From Arenibacter certesii DSM 19833 (GTDB taxonomy: Bacteria > Bacteroidota > Bacteroidia > Flavobacteriales > Flavobacteriaceae), in contig NZ_AUCB01000019.1 in the NCBI RefSeq assembly GCF_000429545.1, forward strand, positions 1 through 64,000: DNA of 64,000 nucleotides, in the 5' to 3' direction. The notes under the pieces are model-generated. The model did not search any database and was not told the DNA's origin. It worked only from the letters and a program-made list of their open reading frames with translations. Of this stretch, positions 1 to 9,084 are shown piece after piece; within the stretch, counting starts at the first letter, position 1, and the number at the start of each line of letters is the position of its first letter. Position numbers and translations under genes: made by a program.

Positions 1-138
1 TGTCGGCCATGGCGCTGGAAAAAGCGGCATAGGGACTAGCGATCCGAAACTTCGATGGGAAAGGTATGCCAGAACCTCACTAAAACGACCAAAAAGCCCT
101 CTTAAACCGGACGAAAATCCACTTCGAAAATAAACCAT
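1..138. other. Left-edge stretch, no gene supported
   Basis: No gene can be called with confidence. On the plus strand one frame reads a few residues (ending ALEKAA) to a TAG at 30-32, which could be the last codons of a gene lying mostly outside the window. On the minus strand a frame stays open from an ATG at 138 to the edge (46 codons, rich in F, R, S and P), but its composition looks like chance. The stretch is more GC-rich than its surroundings. It lies just downstream of the terminator of the next minus-strand gene. Confidence 0.3.
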
Positions 139-173
139 AAAAAAAATCCCGGAAACATCGATGTTCCAGGATT
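139..173 (-). terminator. Rho-independent terminator of the small lipoprotein gene
   Basis: Inverted repeat with AATCC(T)GGAACAT pairing with ATGTTTCCGGGATT (one bulge) around a CG loop, followed on the minus strand by a run of eight T residues. It lies about 70 bases after the stop codon of the lipoprotein gene, in the right orientation to end that transcript. Confidence 0.75.
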
Positions 174-240
174 CGTTCTGTCCAGTTTTTAGTGAAAATC
201 GGCCTACTCCCGAATATCCCTAATTCATGTCAGATTAAAA

Positions 241-615
241 TTATCTATCGCAATTGGCTGTCCACGTTTCGTTGTCTTTATTATAGCCGATAATTAATGT
301 TCCTTCGTCAATTTTAATAGCACCATCCAAAGAAATTAATACACTCTGATTCTTTTCCATTTTAATACCTTTTAAACTTGGAATTCCATCAGAAAAATCA
401 AAATTATACGTGTTTCCTACTTTAACGAGGGTGACACTCCCATTTTCTGTGGAGATGGCTGTATCGCCTTCAGAATCAGTATACCCTACAGACCCCTTGT
501 ATGTTCCAACAAAAACATTGTCATCCGTAGGGTCATTGTCCTTACTGCAAGATGCGATTAGAACAGTCGTGATAAATAGTAAGCTCAGGAATTTAAATGA
601 TTTCTTCATGTTCAT
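241..615 (-). CDS. Small putative lipoprotein, unknown function
   Basis: A 124-residue protein with a lipoprotein signal: lysines at 4-5, a hydrophobic stretch, then a lipobox LIASC with the acylated Cys at 23. The mature part is acidic (SKDNDPTDDN) and then shows short alternating hydrophobic/polar segments suggesting a small beta sandwich or lipocalin-like fold. The Asp-rich start after the Cys resembles the lipoprotein export signal used in Bacteroidota for surface exposure, so it may face outward; this is inference. Met3 could be the start instead of Met1. A -7-like TAGTTTTG lies at 633-640 on the minus strand. It has its own terminator. I do not recognise a named family. Confidence 0.7.
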   Translation of the reverse strand: MNMKKSFKFLSLLFITTVLIASCSKDNDPTDDNVFVGTYKGSVGYTDSEGDTAISTENGSVTLVKVGNTYNFDFSDGIPSLKGIKMEKNQSVLISLDGAIKIDEGTLIIGYNKDNETWTANCDR

Positions 616-702
616 ATTTTTTAATTAATGAACAAAACTAATCCCTTCCATTAAAAAATAAAATAGCCAAAATGTATCGTGTTAACCTTTTATGCATTAC
701 AG

Positions 703-1668
703 TTATAAAGCGCTATCCACTTTCATTTCCGTATTAATAATTTGATCAACCGCATGCCTATATTTTACTGGATTGGAAGCTTTTTTTATGACTTTGTAGG
801 TTTTTTGTGGGTTTGAAGTAGTTTGGGAAAAGAACTCCCAAAACCCTAGCATTTTCATTTTTATAGGTGTTGGTCCCGACAAATATGCGTCATATTGCCT
901 GTAAATGGTGTCATGGAACTCCGAAAATATAGCCCAACGGTTTTTAGGATATTCCGTAGTGTTGTTTTTTATCATATTAGGTAAAAAGGGATCGGCAATT
1001 AATCCGCGACCAATCATAAAGTGGTCAATAGTTGGAAAACGTTTTTGGATGTCTTTAAAAGCTGCAACACTTGTAATATCCCCGTTATAGTACAGCTTGT
1101 GTTTGGTACGATCGATACATTTTTCAAAAGCATCCAAATCTACTGGGCCTTTATAGAGTTGCTTGCCAATTCTGGCATGAATTGCAATGTTTTTAAGGGG
1201 GTATTGATCTAAAATAGGAAAGGCGTATAGAATTTCTTCTGCATTTTCGTAGCCCATCCTCATTTTCATAGAGACCAAAATATCGGTTTCGTTGTGTGCT
1301 CTGTGTAGGACTTCATTAATTCTATTGGGGTTGCAAATTAAGCCAGAGCCCATGCCAGATTTTGTCACCATAGGATAAGGACAACCTAGATTCCAGTTTA
1401 ATTCCTTGTAGCCTAAACTTTGCACATATTTGGCGACAAATAAAAACTCCTCTGGGTCATTGGTTATCACTTGTGGAATAACCTCTAAGGTATTGTTGTT
1501 TTCTGGTAATAGATCGTTTTGGTAGGATTGCTTAATTTTTAGCTTTCCATTTAGTCTAATATAGGGTGCGTAAAAAGTATCAATACCACCAAAATAATGG
1601 TTAAAGGCATTGCGAAACCTGAAATCTGTAAATCCTTGTAAAGGTGATGAAAGTAGAGTAGAAGCCAT
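703..1668 (-). CDS. tRNA-dihydrouridine synthase family protein
   Basis: A 321-residue flavin-dependent TIM-barrel enzyme expected to reduce specific uridines in the D-loop of tRNA with NAD(P)H. It begins with the family's phosphate/FMN-binding start (SSPLQGFTDFRFR, residues 7-19) and carries the hallmark NLGCPYPMVTKSGMGSGL at 93-110, in which Cys96 is the general acid that protonates the uracil ring. MKMRMG near 135 and IHARIG near 163 hold the usual FMN and substrate lysine/arginine/histidine residues, and GRGL near 222 binds the FMN phosphate. The closest familiar subgroup seems to be the short DusC-like group, but subgroup and target position cannot be fixed from sequence reading. It stands alone, with its own promoter at 1686-1715. 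Confidence 0.9.
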   Translation of the reverse strand: MASTLLSSPLQGFTDFRFRNAFNHYFGGIDTFYAPYIRLNGKLKIKQSYQNDLLPENNNTLEVIPQVITNDPEEFLFVAKYVQSLGYKELNWNLGCPYPMVTKSGMGSGLICNPNRINEVLHRAHNETDILVSMKMRMGYENAEEILYAFPILDQYPLKNIAIHARIGKQLYKGPVDLDAFEKCIDRTKHKLYYNGDITSVAAFKDIQKRFPTIDHFMIGRGLIADPFLPNMIKNNTTEYPKNRWAIFSEFHDTIYRQYDAYLSGPTPIKMKMLGFWEFFSQTTSNPQKTYKVIKKASNPVKYRHAVDQIINTEMKVDSAL

Positions 1669-1685
1669 CTTATTAATTAATACGG

Positions 1686-1715
1686 CAAAGATAGGCTAAT
1701 TGGATGTTGCTTCAA
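1686..1715 (-). promoter_or_regulatory. Flavobacterial-type promoter before the dihydrouridine synthase gene
   Basis: Read on the minus strand: TTG, 19 bases, TATCTTTG. This fits the TTG/TAnnTTTG consensus of Bacteroidota and lies about 20 bases before the start codon. Confidence 0.6.
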
Positions 1716-1761
1716 TATGGCATTAAGTTAGATTTTTTCTCCTTGTAATTCCAGCTAGCTA

Positions 1762-1787
1762 ATCCCTACAGTAGCTATCGTAGGGAT
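1762..1787 (-). terminator. Hairpin after the beta-lactamase-like gene
   Basis: Perfect 8-bp inverted repeat ATCCCTAC/GTAGGGAT with a 10-base loop, 15 bases after the stop codon of the beta-lactamase-like gene. No clear U tract follows, so it may be a weak terminator or an RNA-stabilising 3' hairpin. Confidence 0.35.
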
Positions 1788-1801
1788 AGTGTTTAAACTG
1801 G

Positions 1802-2710
1802 TTAATTACTACTTACATAATCATAAACGGTTTTAGATATTTTGGCCAATTGAACGGTTCCTTTGTCAAAGTCTTTTAGATTCTTTGAGAGTAGCACTAA
1901 TACATAAGAACGGCCATCAGGTAAATACACAATTCCCGCGTCGTGATGAACTCCCGTTATAGAACCGGTTTTATGAGCCACTTTTACTTCCTTAGGCAAG
2001 TAAAAAGGGATGACATTCTTGTGTTGCTGATCTTTTAAAATGGCAATCATCGCTTCGCAATCTTTTTGATTGCCCGCATTGGTATTGGCAATAGATTTCA
2101 TAATAATCATTAAGTCCCTGGCGGTGGTAGAATTGCTTAGCCCTTTTTCATACGCTTTTAGGTCTTCTACGCCTCGCAATACCTCAATTTTTTCTGCGCC
2201 TAATTCCCGCATCGTTGCCGTTACTTTTTTAGCATCCACAAGTTCAATAAGAACATTGGTAGCAAGATTGCTGCTAATGGTGATCATGCTATGCATTAAA
2301 TCTTTAAGCGCCACTTTAGTGTCTATTTGTTGGTAAATAATATCGTCACTGTCCTCGTTTATATCCATGCTATATAAACTACCATCAACAATACTTTTAA
2401 ATTCATTTTTTAAGACAATAGAATCATTCAGGTTTATTTTTCCTTCGTTGGCCTGTTTAAATAATTCTATCATCACGGGCACTTTCATGGTGCTGGCCGC
2501 ATGAAATTTTTCATCAACATTAATATATAAACTGTCTTTGGGTTCCGATAAGCTGTAAAATGCAATAGCCACAGTTCCATCTATAGTGTCAATCTGAGTC
2601 TTAATGGTCTTTTTTAAACGCTCTTTTTTAGAGGCTTTTTCTTGGCAAGAGGAAAGTATAAGAATAAGGGCTAGTAAGGTGATGGAAAAAGTTGTTTTTA
2701 GAGAGTTCAT
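1802..2710 (-). CDS. Class A beta-lactamase-like serine hydrolase lipoprotein
   Basis: A 302-residue protein with a lipoprotein signal (lipobox LSSC, Cys22), so probably anchored in a periplasmic membrane leaflet. The penicillin-recognising fold is clear: active-site S73-T-M-K76, an SxN motif S146-S-N148 where classic class A enzymes have SDN, and KTG at 247-249 followed by the strand that lines the active site. The omega loop is not canonical: E182 may stand for the general base Glu166, but the ExxxN spacing is absent. The family (Beta-lactamase2 type) includes true cephalosporinases of Bacteroidota as well as proteins of unknown substrate, so resistance should not be assumed. Flanked by unrelated genes with no regulator. 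Confidence 0.8.
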   Translation of the reverse strand: MNSLKTTFSITLLALILILSSCQEKASKKERLKKTIKTQIDTIDGTVAIAFYSLSEPKDSLYINVDEKFHAASTMKVPVMIELFKQANEGKINLNDSIVLKNEFKSIVDGSLYSMDINEDSDDIIYQQIDTKVALKDLMHSMITISSNLATNVLIELVDAKKVTATMRELGAEKIEVLRGVEDLKAYEKGLSNSTTARDLMIIMKSIANTNAGNQKDCEAMIAILKDQQHKNVIPFYLPKEVKVAHKTGSITGVHHDAGIVYLPDGRSYVLVLLSKNLKDFDKGTVQLAKISKTVYDYVSSN

Positions 2711-2859
2711 GCTTTTAGTTGCGCTATTAATTTAGTTGTGTTAGGAATAGATTCTTTAAATTTAAGGTAAATAACGTAAGGTCAATCAATTCGATTCCTT
2801 GTCAGTGTAACTTACTGATTTTAATAATAAAGAATTGAAATCTAGTTGTTTTTTTACAA

Positions 2860-2886
2860 TTGTAATTAGGCACAAGGGTAACTTTG
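2860..2886 (+). promoter_or_regulatory. Possible promoter of the sialidase-like gene
   Basis: TTG, 16 bases, TAACTTTG, about 100 bases before the start codon at 2988. The spacer is one base short of the usual 17-19. Confidence 0.4.
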
Positions 2887-2987
2887 CCGGCCGAAATAGG
2901 TAGGCTCGCGCCAGCTAAGGATAATGGATCTGTGAGAATTTTAGAAATTATAAAGAATAGTTAATGTTAGCTCTAAACAATGTGAAA

Positions 2988-4112
2988 ATGAAATTTAAAG
3001 CGCTATTTAATCTGCTAATTTGTTTATCGTTTGCTTTTGCTGCAAGCTCACAATCTTCAAAAGTAGATGAGCCTAAAAAAGTCTTATCCCTAAATCCTGG
3101 TTTAGATAATCCACGAAATAGTGAAGGAGATTTTATCGCCCTGAAAGAGGGTCCTAATATGTTTGTGTATAGTAAGTACTATGGAGAATCTACAAGTGAT
3201 CATGCTCCCGCCTCCTTGGCAGCTAGATATTCAAAAGATCAGGGGAATACATGGTCCGCGGAAGACAGAACCATAGTGTAGAATGAAGGGGGTTTGAATG
3301 TAATGTCAGTTTCATTGCTTCGTTTACAAAACGGAAATATTGCTCTTTTCTACTTGTTAAAGAATTCTACTGAAGATTGTGTTCCTATAATGCGAATTTC
3401 AAAGGATGAGGCGAAAACTTGGAGTAATCCTGTTAAATGTATCCAAGATAAACAAGGGTATTTTGTGCTTAATAATGACCGGGTAATACAGCTTAAAGAC
3501 GGAAGACTAATGATGGCTGTGGCGCTTCATAGAATTCCTGGAGGAGAGTTTGTGAACAAAAGTGATTTGTATGCCTATTATTCTGATGATAATGGGGTGA
3601 CTTGGACTTCTAGTATGAAAGTGCCTAATGCAACTGATATAGTTACTCAGGAACCTGGTCTATTAGAAATGGAGGATGGGAGAGTAATGATGTACATTAG
3701 AACCAGTGGTGGTGTTCAGCAATTGTCATTTCCTTTAGACCGAGGTGAATCTTGGAGTCCAATTGAGGCCAGTAATATTCCTTCCCCTTTGTCACCAGCA
3801 ACCATCGAAAAACTTCCGTCTACGGGAGATTGGTTAATAGTATGGAATAACAACGACGGTAGGGACATTAAGTTAGAAGGTAAACGAACACCTTTAACAG
3901 TAGCAATATCAAATGATAAAGGAATTAGTTGGAAATATGTAAAAAATATAGAAGACGACCCCGATGGTTGGTATTGTTATATCGCAGTTCATTTTATAGA
4001 AGGTAGTGAGAATGTGTTACTAGGATATTGTGCTGGCGATAGGCCTTCGGGTACAGGCCTTTCAGTTACAGATATTACAAAATTAAATACTGATTGGATT
4101 AATGAGAAATAG
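2988..4112 (+). pseudogene. Sialidase/BNR-repeat exoenzyme gene interrupted by an in-frame TAG
   Basis: One continuous reading frame (from ATG 2988; an upstream ATG at 2964 is also in frame) encodes a secreted protein with a signal peptide (MKFKALFNLLICLSFAFA) and a six-bladed-propeller-type sialidase-like sequence. Five Asp-box/BNR signatures are visible: SKDQGNTW, SKDEAKTW, SDDNGVTW, LDRGESW and SNDKGISW. A single TAG at 3279-3281 breaks the frame inside the first blade; both sides are otherwise intact and homologous in style, with no frameshift. The next ATG (3303) would give a protein lacking its signal peptide and first repeat. Family members hydrolyse sialosides or related glycans, but the catalytic set cannot be checked here. 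It could be a recent pseudogene or a sequencing error. Confidence 0.8.
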
Positions 4113-4195
4113 TCTACGTGGTAGCTTCTTTTATATTTTTCACTTGTAATTAAAAGCAAGGAGGAGGAAGCTAATGTAAATGGATGGTTTGTTAA

Positions 4196-4232
4196 ATTAA
4201 AAACCCTTGAAAATCTATTGATTAACAAGGGT
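4196..4232 (-). terminator. Terminator of the tRNA-Gly/tRNA-Leu operon
   Basis: On the minus strand ACCCTTG pairs with CAAGGGT across a 16-base loop and is followed by TTTTAATTT. It lies six bases beyond the 3' end of tRNA-Leu. Confidence 0.7.
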
Positions 4233-4237
4233 CTTCG

Positions 4238-4322
4238 TACTCGAGGCGGGACTTGAACCCGCACGGCCATAATGGCCATTGGATTTTAAGTCCAACGTGT
4301 CTACCAATTCCACCACTCGAGC
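4238..4322 (-). tRNA. tRNA-Leu (TAA)
   Basis: An 85-nt cloverleaf with the long variable arm of class II tRNAs. The acceptor GCTCGAG pairs with CTCGAGT (the terminal pair is G-U), the anticodon loop ACTTAAAAT gives TAA, and the variable arm hairpin TGGCCATTATGGCC precedes a T arm with GGTTCAAGTCC. Discriminator A; the CCA end is not encoded. It is the second gene of a two-tRNA transcript after tRNA-Gly. Confidence 0.95.
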
Positions 4323-4372
4323 CTCTGCGTTATACAGCGTTTCCACATCTGGTAGTACGTGGATTGTAAGTG

Positions 4373-4445
4373 AGCGAAAAACGGGATTCGAACCCGCGAC
4401 CTCCACCTTGGCAAGGTGGCGCTCTACCAACTGAGCTATTTTCGC
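4373..4445 (-). tRNA. tRNA-Gly (GCC)
   Basis: A 73-nt cloverleaf: acceptor GCGAAAA/TTTTCGC, D arm GCTCAGTTGGTAGAGC, anticodon stem CACCT with loop TTGCCAA (GCC), T arm GCGGGTTCGAACCCCGT. The discriminator is U, the normal identity base for glycine. CCA is not encoded. First gene of the two-tRNA operon. Confidence 0.96.
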
Positions 4446-4487
4446 GTAAGGTTTTTAAGAACTTCACATCCTTCTCGAATGCGGGAG

Positions 4488-4516
4488 CAAATTTAATACA
4501 ATTCTTTAAAATGCAA
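4488..4516 (-). promoter_or_regulatory. Promoter of the tRNA operon
   Basis: On the minus strand TTG, 18 bases, TAAATTTG, an excellent match to the Bacteroidota sigma-A consensus, about 40 bases before the tRNA-Gly 5' end. Confidence 0.7.
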
Positions 4517-4612
4517 AGCCTTTTTTATTAAAAAGTATTTTATTCTTTATAATTATCGCAGGCTGAATGATTTGTAAATAAAAAACTTTTGTTCCAACGC
4601 TGATCAAAAGTC

Positions 4613-7228
4613 TTAAGCATTCTTCTGCCTAGTGAGTAATCGCTTTATTTCATTAAGCTTCATCAAGGCTTCTACCGGAGTTAAAGTATTGATGTCCAAG
4701 TGAGTGATCTCTTCTTTTATCTGTTCCAAAAGAGGATCGTCTAAATTGAAGAAGCTAAGCTGCATCTCATTCTGTACCAATTGCAATTTATCCGTAAGCT
4801 CTTCGCTGGAATGTGATTTTTCTAATTTCTTTAGAATCTTATTTGCTTTGTGGATTACCTGTTGTGGCATTCCTGCCATCTTGGCTACATGGATCCCGAA
4901 ACTATGTTCGCTGCCCCCTGGCGTTAGTTTGCGTAAAAAAAGCACATTGTCCTCCAGTTCTTTTACCGATACGTTGTAGTTTTTTATACGGTCAAAAGTA
5001 TTCGTCATTTCGTTTAGCTCGTGATAATGCGTAGCGAAAAGTGTTTTAGCCTGTGCTGGATGCTCATGTAAATATTCCGAAATGGCCCAAGCTATGGAAA
5101 TACCGTCATAGGTGCTTGTACCTCTCCCAATCTCATCTAAGAGTACTAGACTACGCTCCGATAAGTTGTTTAGAATCGAAGCAGTCTCATTCATCTCTAC
5201 CATAAAAGTAGATTCTCCCATAGATATATTATCACTGGCACCTACACGGGTGAATATCTTATCTACATAACCAATTTTGGCCGAGGTGGCCGGAACAAAA
5301 CAACCCATCTGTGCCAAGAGTACAATAAGGGCGGTTTGTCTTAAAATTGCCGATTTACCACTCATGTTGGGACCAGTAATCATTATGATTTGTTGTTCGT
5401 CCCTGTTTAAAACAAGATCGTTTGCAATATATTCCTCCCCCAAAGGCAGCTGTTTTTCAATTACTGGATGCCTGCCGCCAACAATAGATAATTCCGTAGA
5501 GTCATCCATAGCCGGTTCAATGTAATTATTGTCTAGTGCCAATTGGGTAAAACCACATAGGCAATCTAACTGAGCTACCAAATGGGCATTATTCTGTACC
5601 GGTGCTATGTACTCTTGCATCCACACCACGAGTTGGGAGAATAATTGCTGCTCTAAGTCGAGGATGCGCTCTTCTGCCCCCAATATTTTGGCTTCGTATT
5701 CTTTCAGTTCCTCTGTAATATAGCGTTCAGCGTTTACCAAGGTCTGCTTGCGGATCCATTCTTGCGGAACCTTGTCTTTATGCGTGTTACGGACTTCTAT
5801 ATAGTATCCAAAAACGTTGTTGGATGCAATTTTTAGAGAGGTAATGCCAGTGCGTTCGGATTCGCGTTGTAGCATTTTATCCAAGTAATCCTTTCCTGAA
5901 AAGGCCAAACTCCTAAGCTCGTCCAACTCTTGGGAATAGCCTTCTGCAATAGTTTTCCCCTTTAACATATTAACTGGAGCCTCTTCATTCAGCATTTCCG
6001 TAATCTTGCTGCGTAGCAATTCGCAGCTGTGTAACTGATCGCCTAATAAAGCGAGCGATTCGTTCTTGGTATTGACGGTAAGTTGTTTAATGGGAACAAT
6101 AGCTTCTAAGGAGTTTTTTAACTGCACTACCTCCTTAGGGTTAATTTTGCCCGTAGCCACCTTGGAAATTAATCTTTCTAGGTCTCCTATAGTTTTAATA
6201 GTGTTTCTCAGTTCCTGCAACACATTATTGTTCTCCTTTAAATGAGAAATAACCTGATGCCTTCTTCTTATTTTTTCTATATTTTTAAGCGGAAGTGCTA
6301 ACCATCGTTTAAGCATCCGACCACCCATAGGGGATAGGGTTTTATCTATTACGTCTATTAGGGTTACCGCATTCTGATTGTTGGAATGGTAAAGTTCCAA
6401 ATTCCGGATGGTAAAGCGATCCATCCAAATATGCTCCTCTTCCGCAATACGCTGTAAACTGCTTATGTGTTGTAGCTGCTTATGTTGGGTGTCGGATAGA
6501 TAATGCATAATTACCCCAGCCGCCACTATTCCATGGCATAAATGATCTACCCCAAAACCTTTTAAGCTCTTAGTTTTAAAATGATTGGTGAGGGATTCTA
6601 AGGCATAATCGTCCTGAAAGACCCAATCCTCTGTAAAGAAAGTGTGGTATTGGGTTCCAAAAACAGCTGCAAACTCTTTTCTGTTGGACTTGGAAACCAA
6701 TACTTCGTTTGGAGAAAAATTCTGTAAAAGTTTGTCAATTTGTTCTTCATTGCCCTCCGAAGTAAGGAACTCTCCTGTAGAAATGTCTACAAAAGCAATG
6801 CCCAATCGCTTTCTACCAAAATGTACCGCACAAAGAAAGTTGTTGTTTTTAGCCGTTAGAATATCATCATTCATGGCTACGCCGGGAGTCACCAATTCTG
6901 TAACACCTCTTTTTACAATAGTTTTGGTGAGTTTTGGATCTTCTAGTTGATCGCAAATAGCAACCCGTTGCCCTGCTTTTACTAACTTAGGTAGATAAGT
7001 GTTTAAGGAATGATGAGGAAATCCTGCCAATTCGGTTTTGTCACCGCCATTGTTCCTATGGGTAAGAATTATTCCCAAAATCTGTGATGCCTTAATGGCA
7101 TCTTGACCAAAAGTTTCGTAAAAGTCGCCTACTCTGAACAATAGTAGGGCATCTGGATATTTCCCCTTTATGGTATTGTACTGCTTCATTAAAGGTGTTA
7201 CCTTTTTTGTCTTTCCTGTGTCTCCCAA
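4613..7228 (-). CDS. mutS: DNA mismatch repair protein MutS
   Basis: An 871-residue MutS, the mismatch-recognition ATPase of post-replicative repair. The N-terminal mismatch-binding domain has the conserved TPLMKQY start and the [11 protein letters not shown] motif carrying the Phe and Glu that contact the mispaired base. The connector, lever and clamp domains follow, then the ABC-type ATPase with Walker A GPNMSGKS (about residue 619), the GESTFMVEM signature and Walker B with [12 protein letters not shown]. Length is normal for the family. The chosen start at 7228 is a TTG codon: no ATG lies in frame upstream or before Met14, and the family normally has about 10-15 residues before TPLMKQY, so TTG is the best start available. 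Monocistronic, divergent from the TrmH-type gene. Confidence 0.97.
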   Translation of the reverse strand: MGDTGKTKKVTPLMKQYNTIKGKYPDALLLFRVGDFYETFGQDAIKASQILGIILTHRNNGGDKTELAGFPHHSLNTYLPKLVKAGQRVAICDQLEDPKLTKTIVKRGVTELVTPGVAMNDDILTAKNNNFLCAVHFGRKRLGIAFVDISTGEFLTSEGNEEQIDKLLQNFSPNEVLVSKSNRKEFAAVFGTQYHTFFTEDWVFQDDYALESLTNHFKTKSLKGFGVDHLCHGIVAAGVIMHYLSDTQHKQLQHISSLQRIAEEEHIWMDRFTIRNLELYHSNNQNAVTLIDVIDKTLSPMGGRMLKRWLALPLKNIEKIRRRHQVISHLKENNNVLQELRNTIKTIGDLERLISKVATGKINPKEVVQLKNSLEAIVPIKQLTVNTKNESLALLGDQLHSCELLRSKITEMLNEEAPVNMLKGKTIAEGYSQELDELRSLAFSGKDYLDKMLQRESERTGITSLKIASNNVFGYYIEVRNTHKDKVPQEWIRKQTLVNAERYITEELKEYEAKILGAEERILDLEQQLFSQLVVWMQEYIAPVQNNAHLVAQLDCLCGFTQLALDNNYIEPAMDDSTELSIVGGRHPVIEKQLPLGEEYIANDLVLNRDEQQIIMITGPNMSGKSAILRQTALIVLLAQMGCFVPATSAKIGYVDKIFTRVGASDNISMGESTFMVEMNETASILNNLSERSLVLLDEIGRGTSTYDGISIAWAISEYLHEHPAQAKTLFATHYHELNEMTNTFDRIKNYNVSVKELEDNVLFLRKLTPGGSEHSFGIHVAKMAGMPQQVIHKANKILKKLEKSHSSEELTDKLQLVQNEMQLSFFNLDDPLLEQIKEEITHLDINTLTPVEALMKLNEIKRLLTRQKNA

Positions 7229-7394
7229 AAGCGATTTTATTAACTTATTTTTGCAATCTCTCTAAAGGAACGAAATTAAGGTTTATCTATTGGAATGCCT
7301 ACTTTTGTTGATATTTTGAGGACAACTTTGTGAAAAAACGAATCGTTTTCATCTCTGGGAAGTGGTGAAATAGAATGATAATATAAAAATTGGA

Positions 7395-7925
7395 ATGCGT
7401 AAACTTGAAAATAGTGAATTAGACCGTCTGAATGTAGAGGAGTTTAGGAAGCACAAAAAGACCCCTATTTGCATAGTGCTGGATAATGTCAGGAGTCTTA
7501 ATAATATAGGATCTGTTTTTAGGACTGCCGATGCTTTTTTGATCGAAAAAATTTATCTCTGTGGCATTACGGCAACGCCGCCACATAAAGAAATTCATAA
7601 GACTGCCCTTGGGGCTACGGACAGTGTGGCCTGGGAATATGCTGAAGATGCCCTTCAAGTGGTGGAGAAATTGCAATACGAAGGATATGCTGTGTACTCA
7701 GTTGAGCAAGCAGAGGATGCGCAAATGCTGAACGATTTTAAATGTGAAAAAGAAAAAAAGTACGCGTTGGTATTTGGGAATGAGGTAAAAGGCGTTTCTC
7801 AGAAAATAGTCTCCCGAGGTGATGGCGTTTTAGAAATTCCTCAATACGGGACAAAACATTCCCTAAATATCTCTGTTAGTGTCGGAATTGTGGTCTGGGA
7901 CCTTTGGGCAAAATTGCAAGAATAA
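7395..7925 (+). CDS. TrmH/SpoU-family RNA 2'-O-methyltransferase
   Basis: A 176-residue SPOUT-class methyltransferase that would use S-adenosylmethionine to methylate a ribose 2'-OH in tRNA or rRNA. All three SpoU motifs are visible: N37-I-G-S-x2-R43 (motif 1, catalytic Arg), LVFGNEVKGVS at 125-135 (motif 2) and EIPQYGTKHSLNISVSVGI at 147-165 (motif 3), which form the trefoil-knot cofactor pocket. There is no N-terminal substrate-binding extension of the RlmB kind, and the size resembles the minimal TrmL/TrmH group; the target nucleotide cannot be inferred. Convergent with the FolK-kinase gene, 13 bases away. Confidence 0.9.
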   Translation: MRKLENSELDRLNVEEFRKHKKTPICIVLDNVRSLNNIGSVFRTADAFLIEKIYLCGITATPPHKEIHKTALGATDSVAWEYAEDALQVVEKLQYEGYAVYSVEQAEDAQMLNDFKCEKEKKYALVFGNEVKGVSQKIVSRGDGVLEIPQYGTKHSLNISVSVGIVVWDLWAKLQE

Positions 7926-7938
7926 TTTATAGCTTGGC

Positions 7939-9084
7939 CTAAAGGGGAAGCTGTAACGCAGCGGCCTGAATCTTTTGTAGGATTTTTTCGTAATCCTGCT
8001 TATTTTTAACAAAATCCATCTCACTGATATCGATAATCAGATTGTTCTGTTCCGGAAAGCTTTTAATATAATCTAAATACCCACGATTGATTTTATCTAA
8101 ATAAGCGGTCTCAATATTTTGTTCATAACTTCTCCCTCTTTTTTTGATATTTTCTATAAGCCTTTCCGTATTCTGGTGTAGGAAAACAAGCATTCTAGGT
8201 CTTTGTGTCTCCTTGTACATCATATTGAATAGCTTTCGGTATAGTTTAAATTCCTCTTCTTGGAGAGTTACCTTTGCGAAAATCAAGGATTTGTGAATGT
8301 CATAATCACTTACCATAAAATTCTTGAACAAATCATACTGGGAAGTATCGTCCATAAATTGTTGGTACCTATCGGCTAGGAAAGACATCTCTAGTGGGAA
8401 AGCAAATCGTGCTTGATCCTCATAGAATTTGGGAAGGAAAGCGTTGTCCGCAAATCGTTCCAAAACCAACTTAGCATTGTAATCTTGCCCAATCATTGTA
8501 GCTAATGTGGTCTTTCCAGCACCTATATTTCCTTCAATGGAGATAAAATGAAGCTGAGAGAAAAGCTGAAGCCTGTTGGTATACAGTTTGTGGGGAGCTC
8601 GTATTATTTCACTCTTGTCCTGGCATTCCTGAAGTAGGTTTCTGGTATCCTTATTAAAAATAGGATGGTAAAACTGAGGTGCTATATCGGCTAACGGCTT
8701 AAGTACAAACCTTCTTTTAGAAATGTTGGGATGGGGGATTTCTAGGCTATCTGTTTTACTAATTTCTGTATTATAGTATAGAATATCAAGATCTAAGGTC
8801 CTAGAAGCATAACCGCTACTTTGCTTTCGTTCCCTACCTAGAAATACTTCTATTTTTAATAACTCCTCCAGTAGTTCGGAAGGTGATAGTTGAGTTTCAA
8901 CCGTAACACAAGCATTGTAAAATGGCTCTCCTTCAAAACCCCAAGCTGGAGTTTCGTATACATGAGAGGTCTTCGTAACCTTGCCTATACGGGCGTTAAT
9001 CTGAAAGATGCCTTCTTGTAAGTGATTAAGCCGGTCTCCTAGATTACTTCCTAAGGATACGTATGTTGTTGTGCTTGGGTTCAT
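7939..9084 (-). CDS. folK: HPPK (FolK) fused to a deoxynucleoside kinase
   Basis: A 381-residue two-domain protein. Residues 1-165 are 6-hydroxymethyl-7,8-dihydropterin pyrophosphokinase of folate synthesis: SLGSNLGDR at 10-18, the pterin-binding ETPAWGFEG region at 44-52, and R95-T-L-D98-L-D100 holding the two magnesium aspartates. Residues 178-381 are a deoxynucleoside kinase with P-loop GNIGAGKT at 185-192, ER at 209-210 and a lid arginine cluster near KKRGRSYEQ. The fusion recurs in Bacteroidota. It joins dihydrofolate supply to salvage of deoxynucleosides, both serving dNTP/thymidylate production, though direct coupling is unproven. A separate stand-alone kinase of the same family is at 57422-58036. 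Confidence 0.93.
   Translation of the reverse strand: MNPSTTTYVSLGSNLGDRLNHLQEGIFQINARIGKVTKTSHVYETPAWGFEGEPFYNACVTVETQLSPSELLEELLKIEVFLGRERKQSSGYASRTLDLDILYYNTEISKTDSLEIPHPNISKRRFVLKPLADIAPQFYHPIFNKDTRNLLQECQDKSEIIRAPHKLYTNRLQLFSQLHFISIEGNIGAGKTTLATMIGQDYNAKLVLERFADNAFLPKFYEDQARFAFPLEMSFLADRYQQFMDDTSQYDLFKNFMVSDYDIHKSLIFAKVTLQEEEFKLYRKLFNMMYKETQRPRMLVFLHQNTERLIENIKKRGRSYEQNIETAYLDKINRGYLDYIKSFPEQNNLIIDISEMDFVKNKQDYEKILQKIQAAALQLPL

Noticed and set aside
1-138. A minus-strand open frame reaching the left edge
   Set aside because: It is short, lies beyond a terminator and has a composition typical of chance reading frames.
3279-3281. Recoding of TAG or TAA as sense (for example pyrrolysine)
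   Set aside because: No downstream element, pyl genes or conserved context is seen, and two different stop codons are involved. TGA recoding by selenocysteine does not apply.
2964-4112. Two separate genes, a short secreted protein and a sialidase-like protein
   Set aside because: They share one frame with only a single stop codon between them, and the repeat pattern continues across the stop, so one interrupted gene fits better.
4215-4430. Short protein-coding frames across the tRNA pair
   Set aside because: They are translations of the tRNA genes themselves, which fold as complete cloverleaves.
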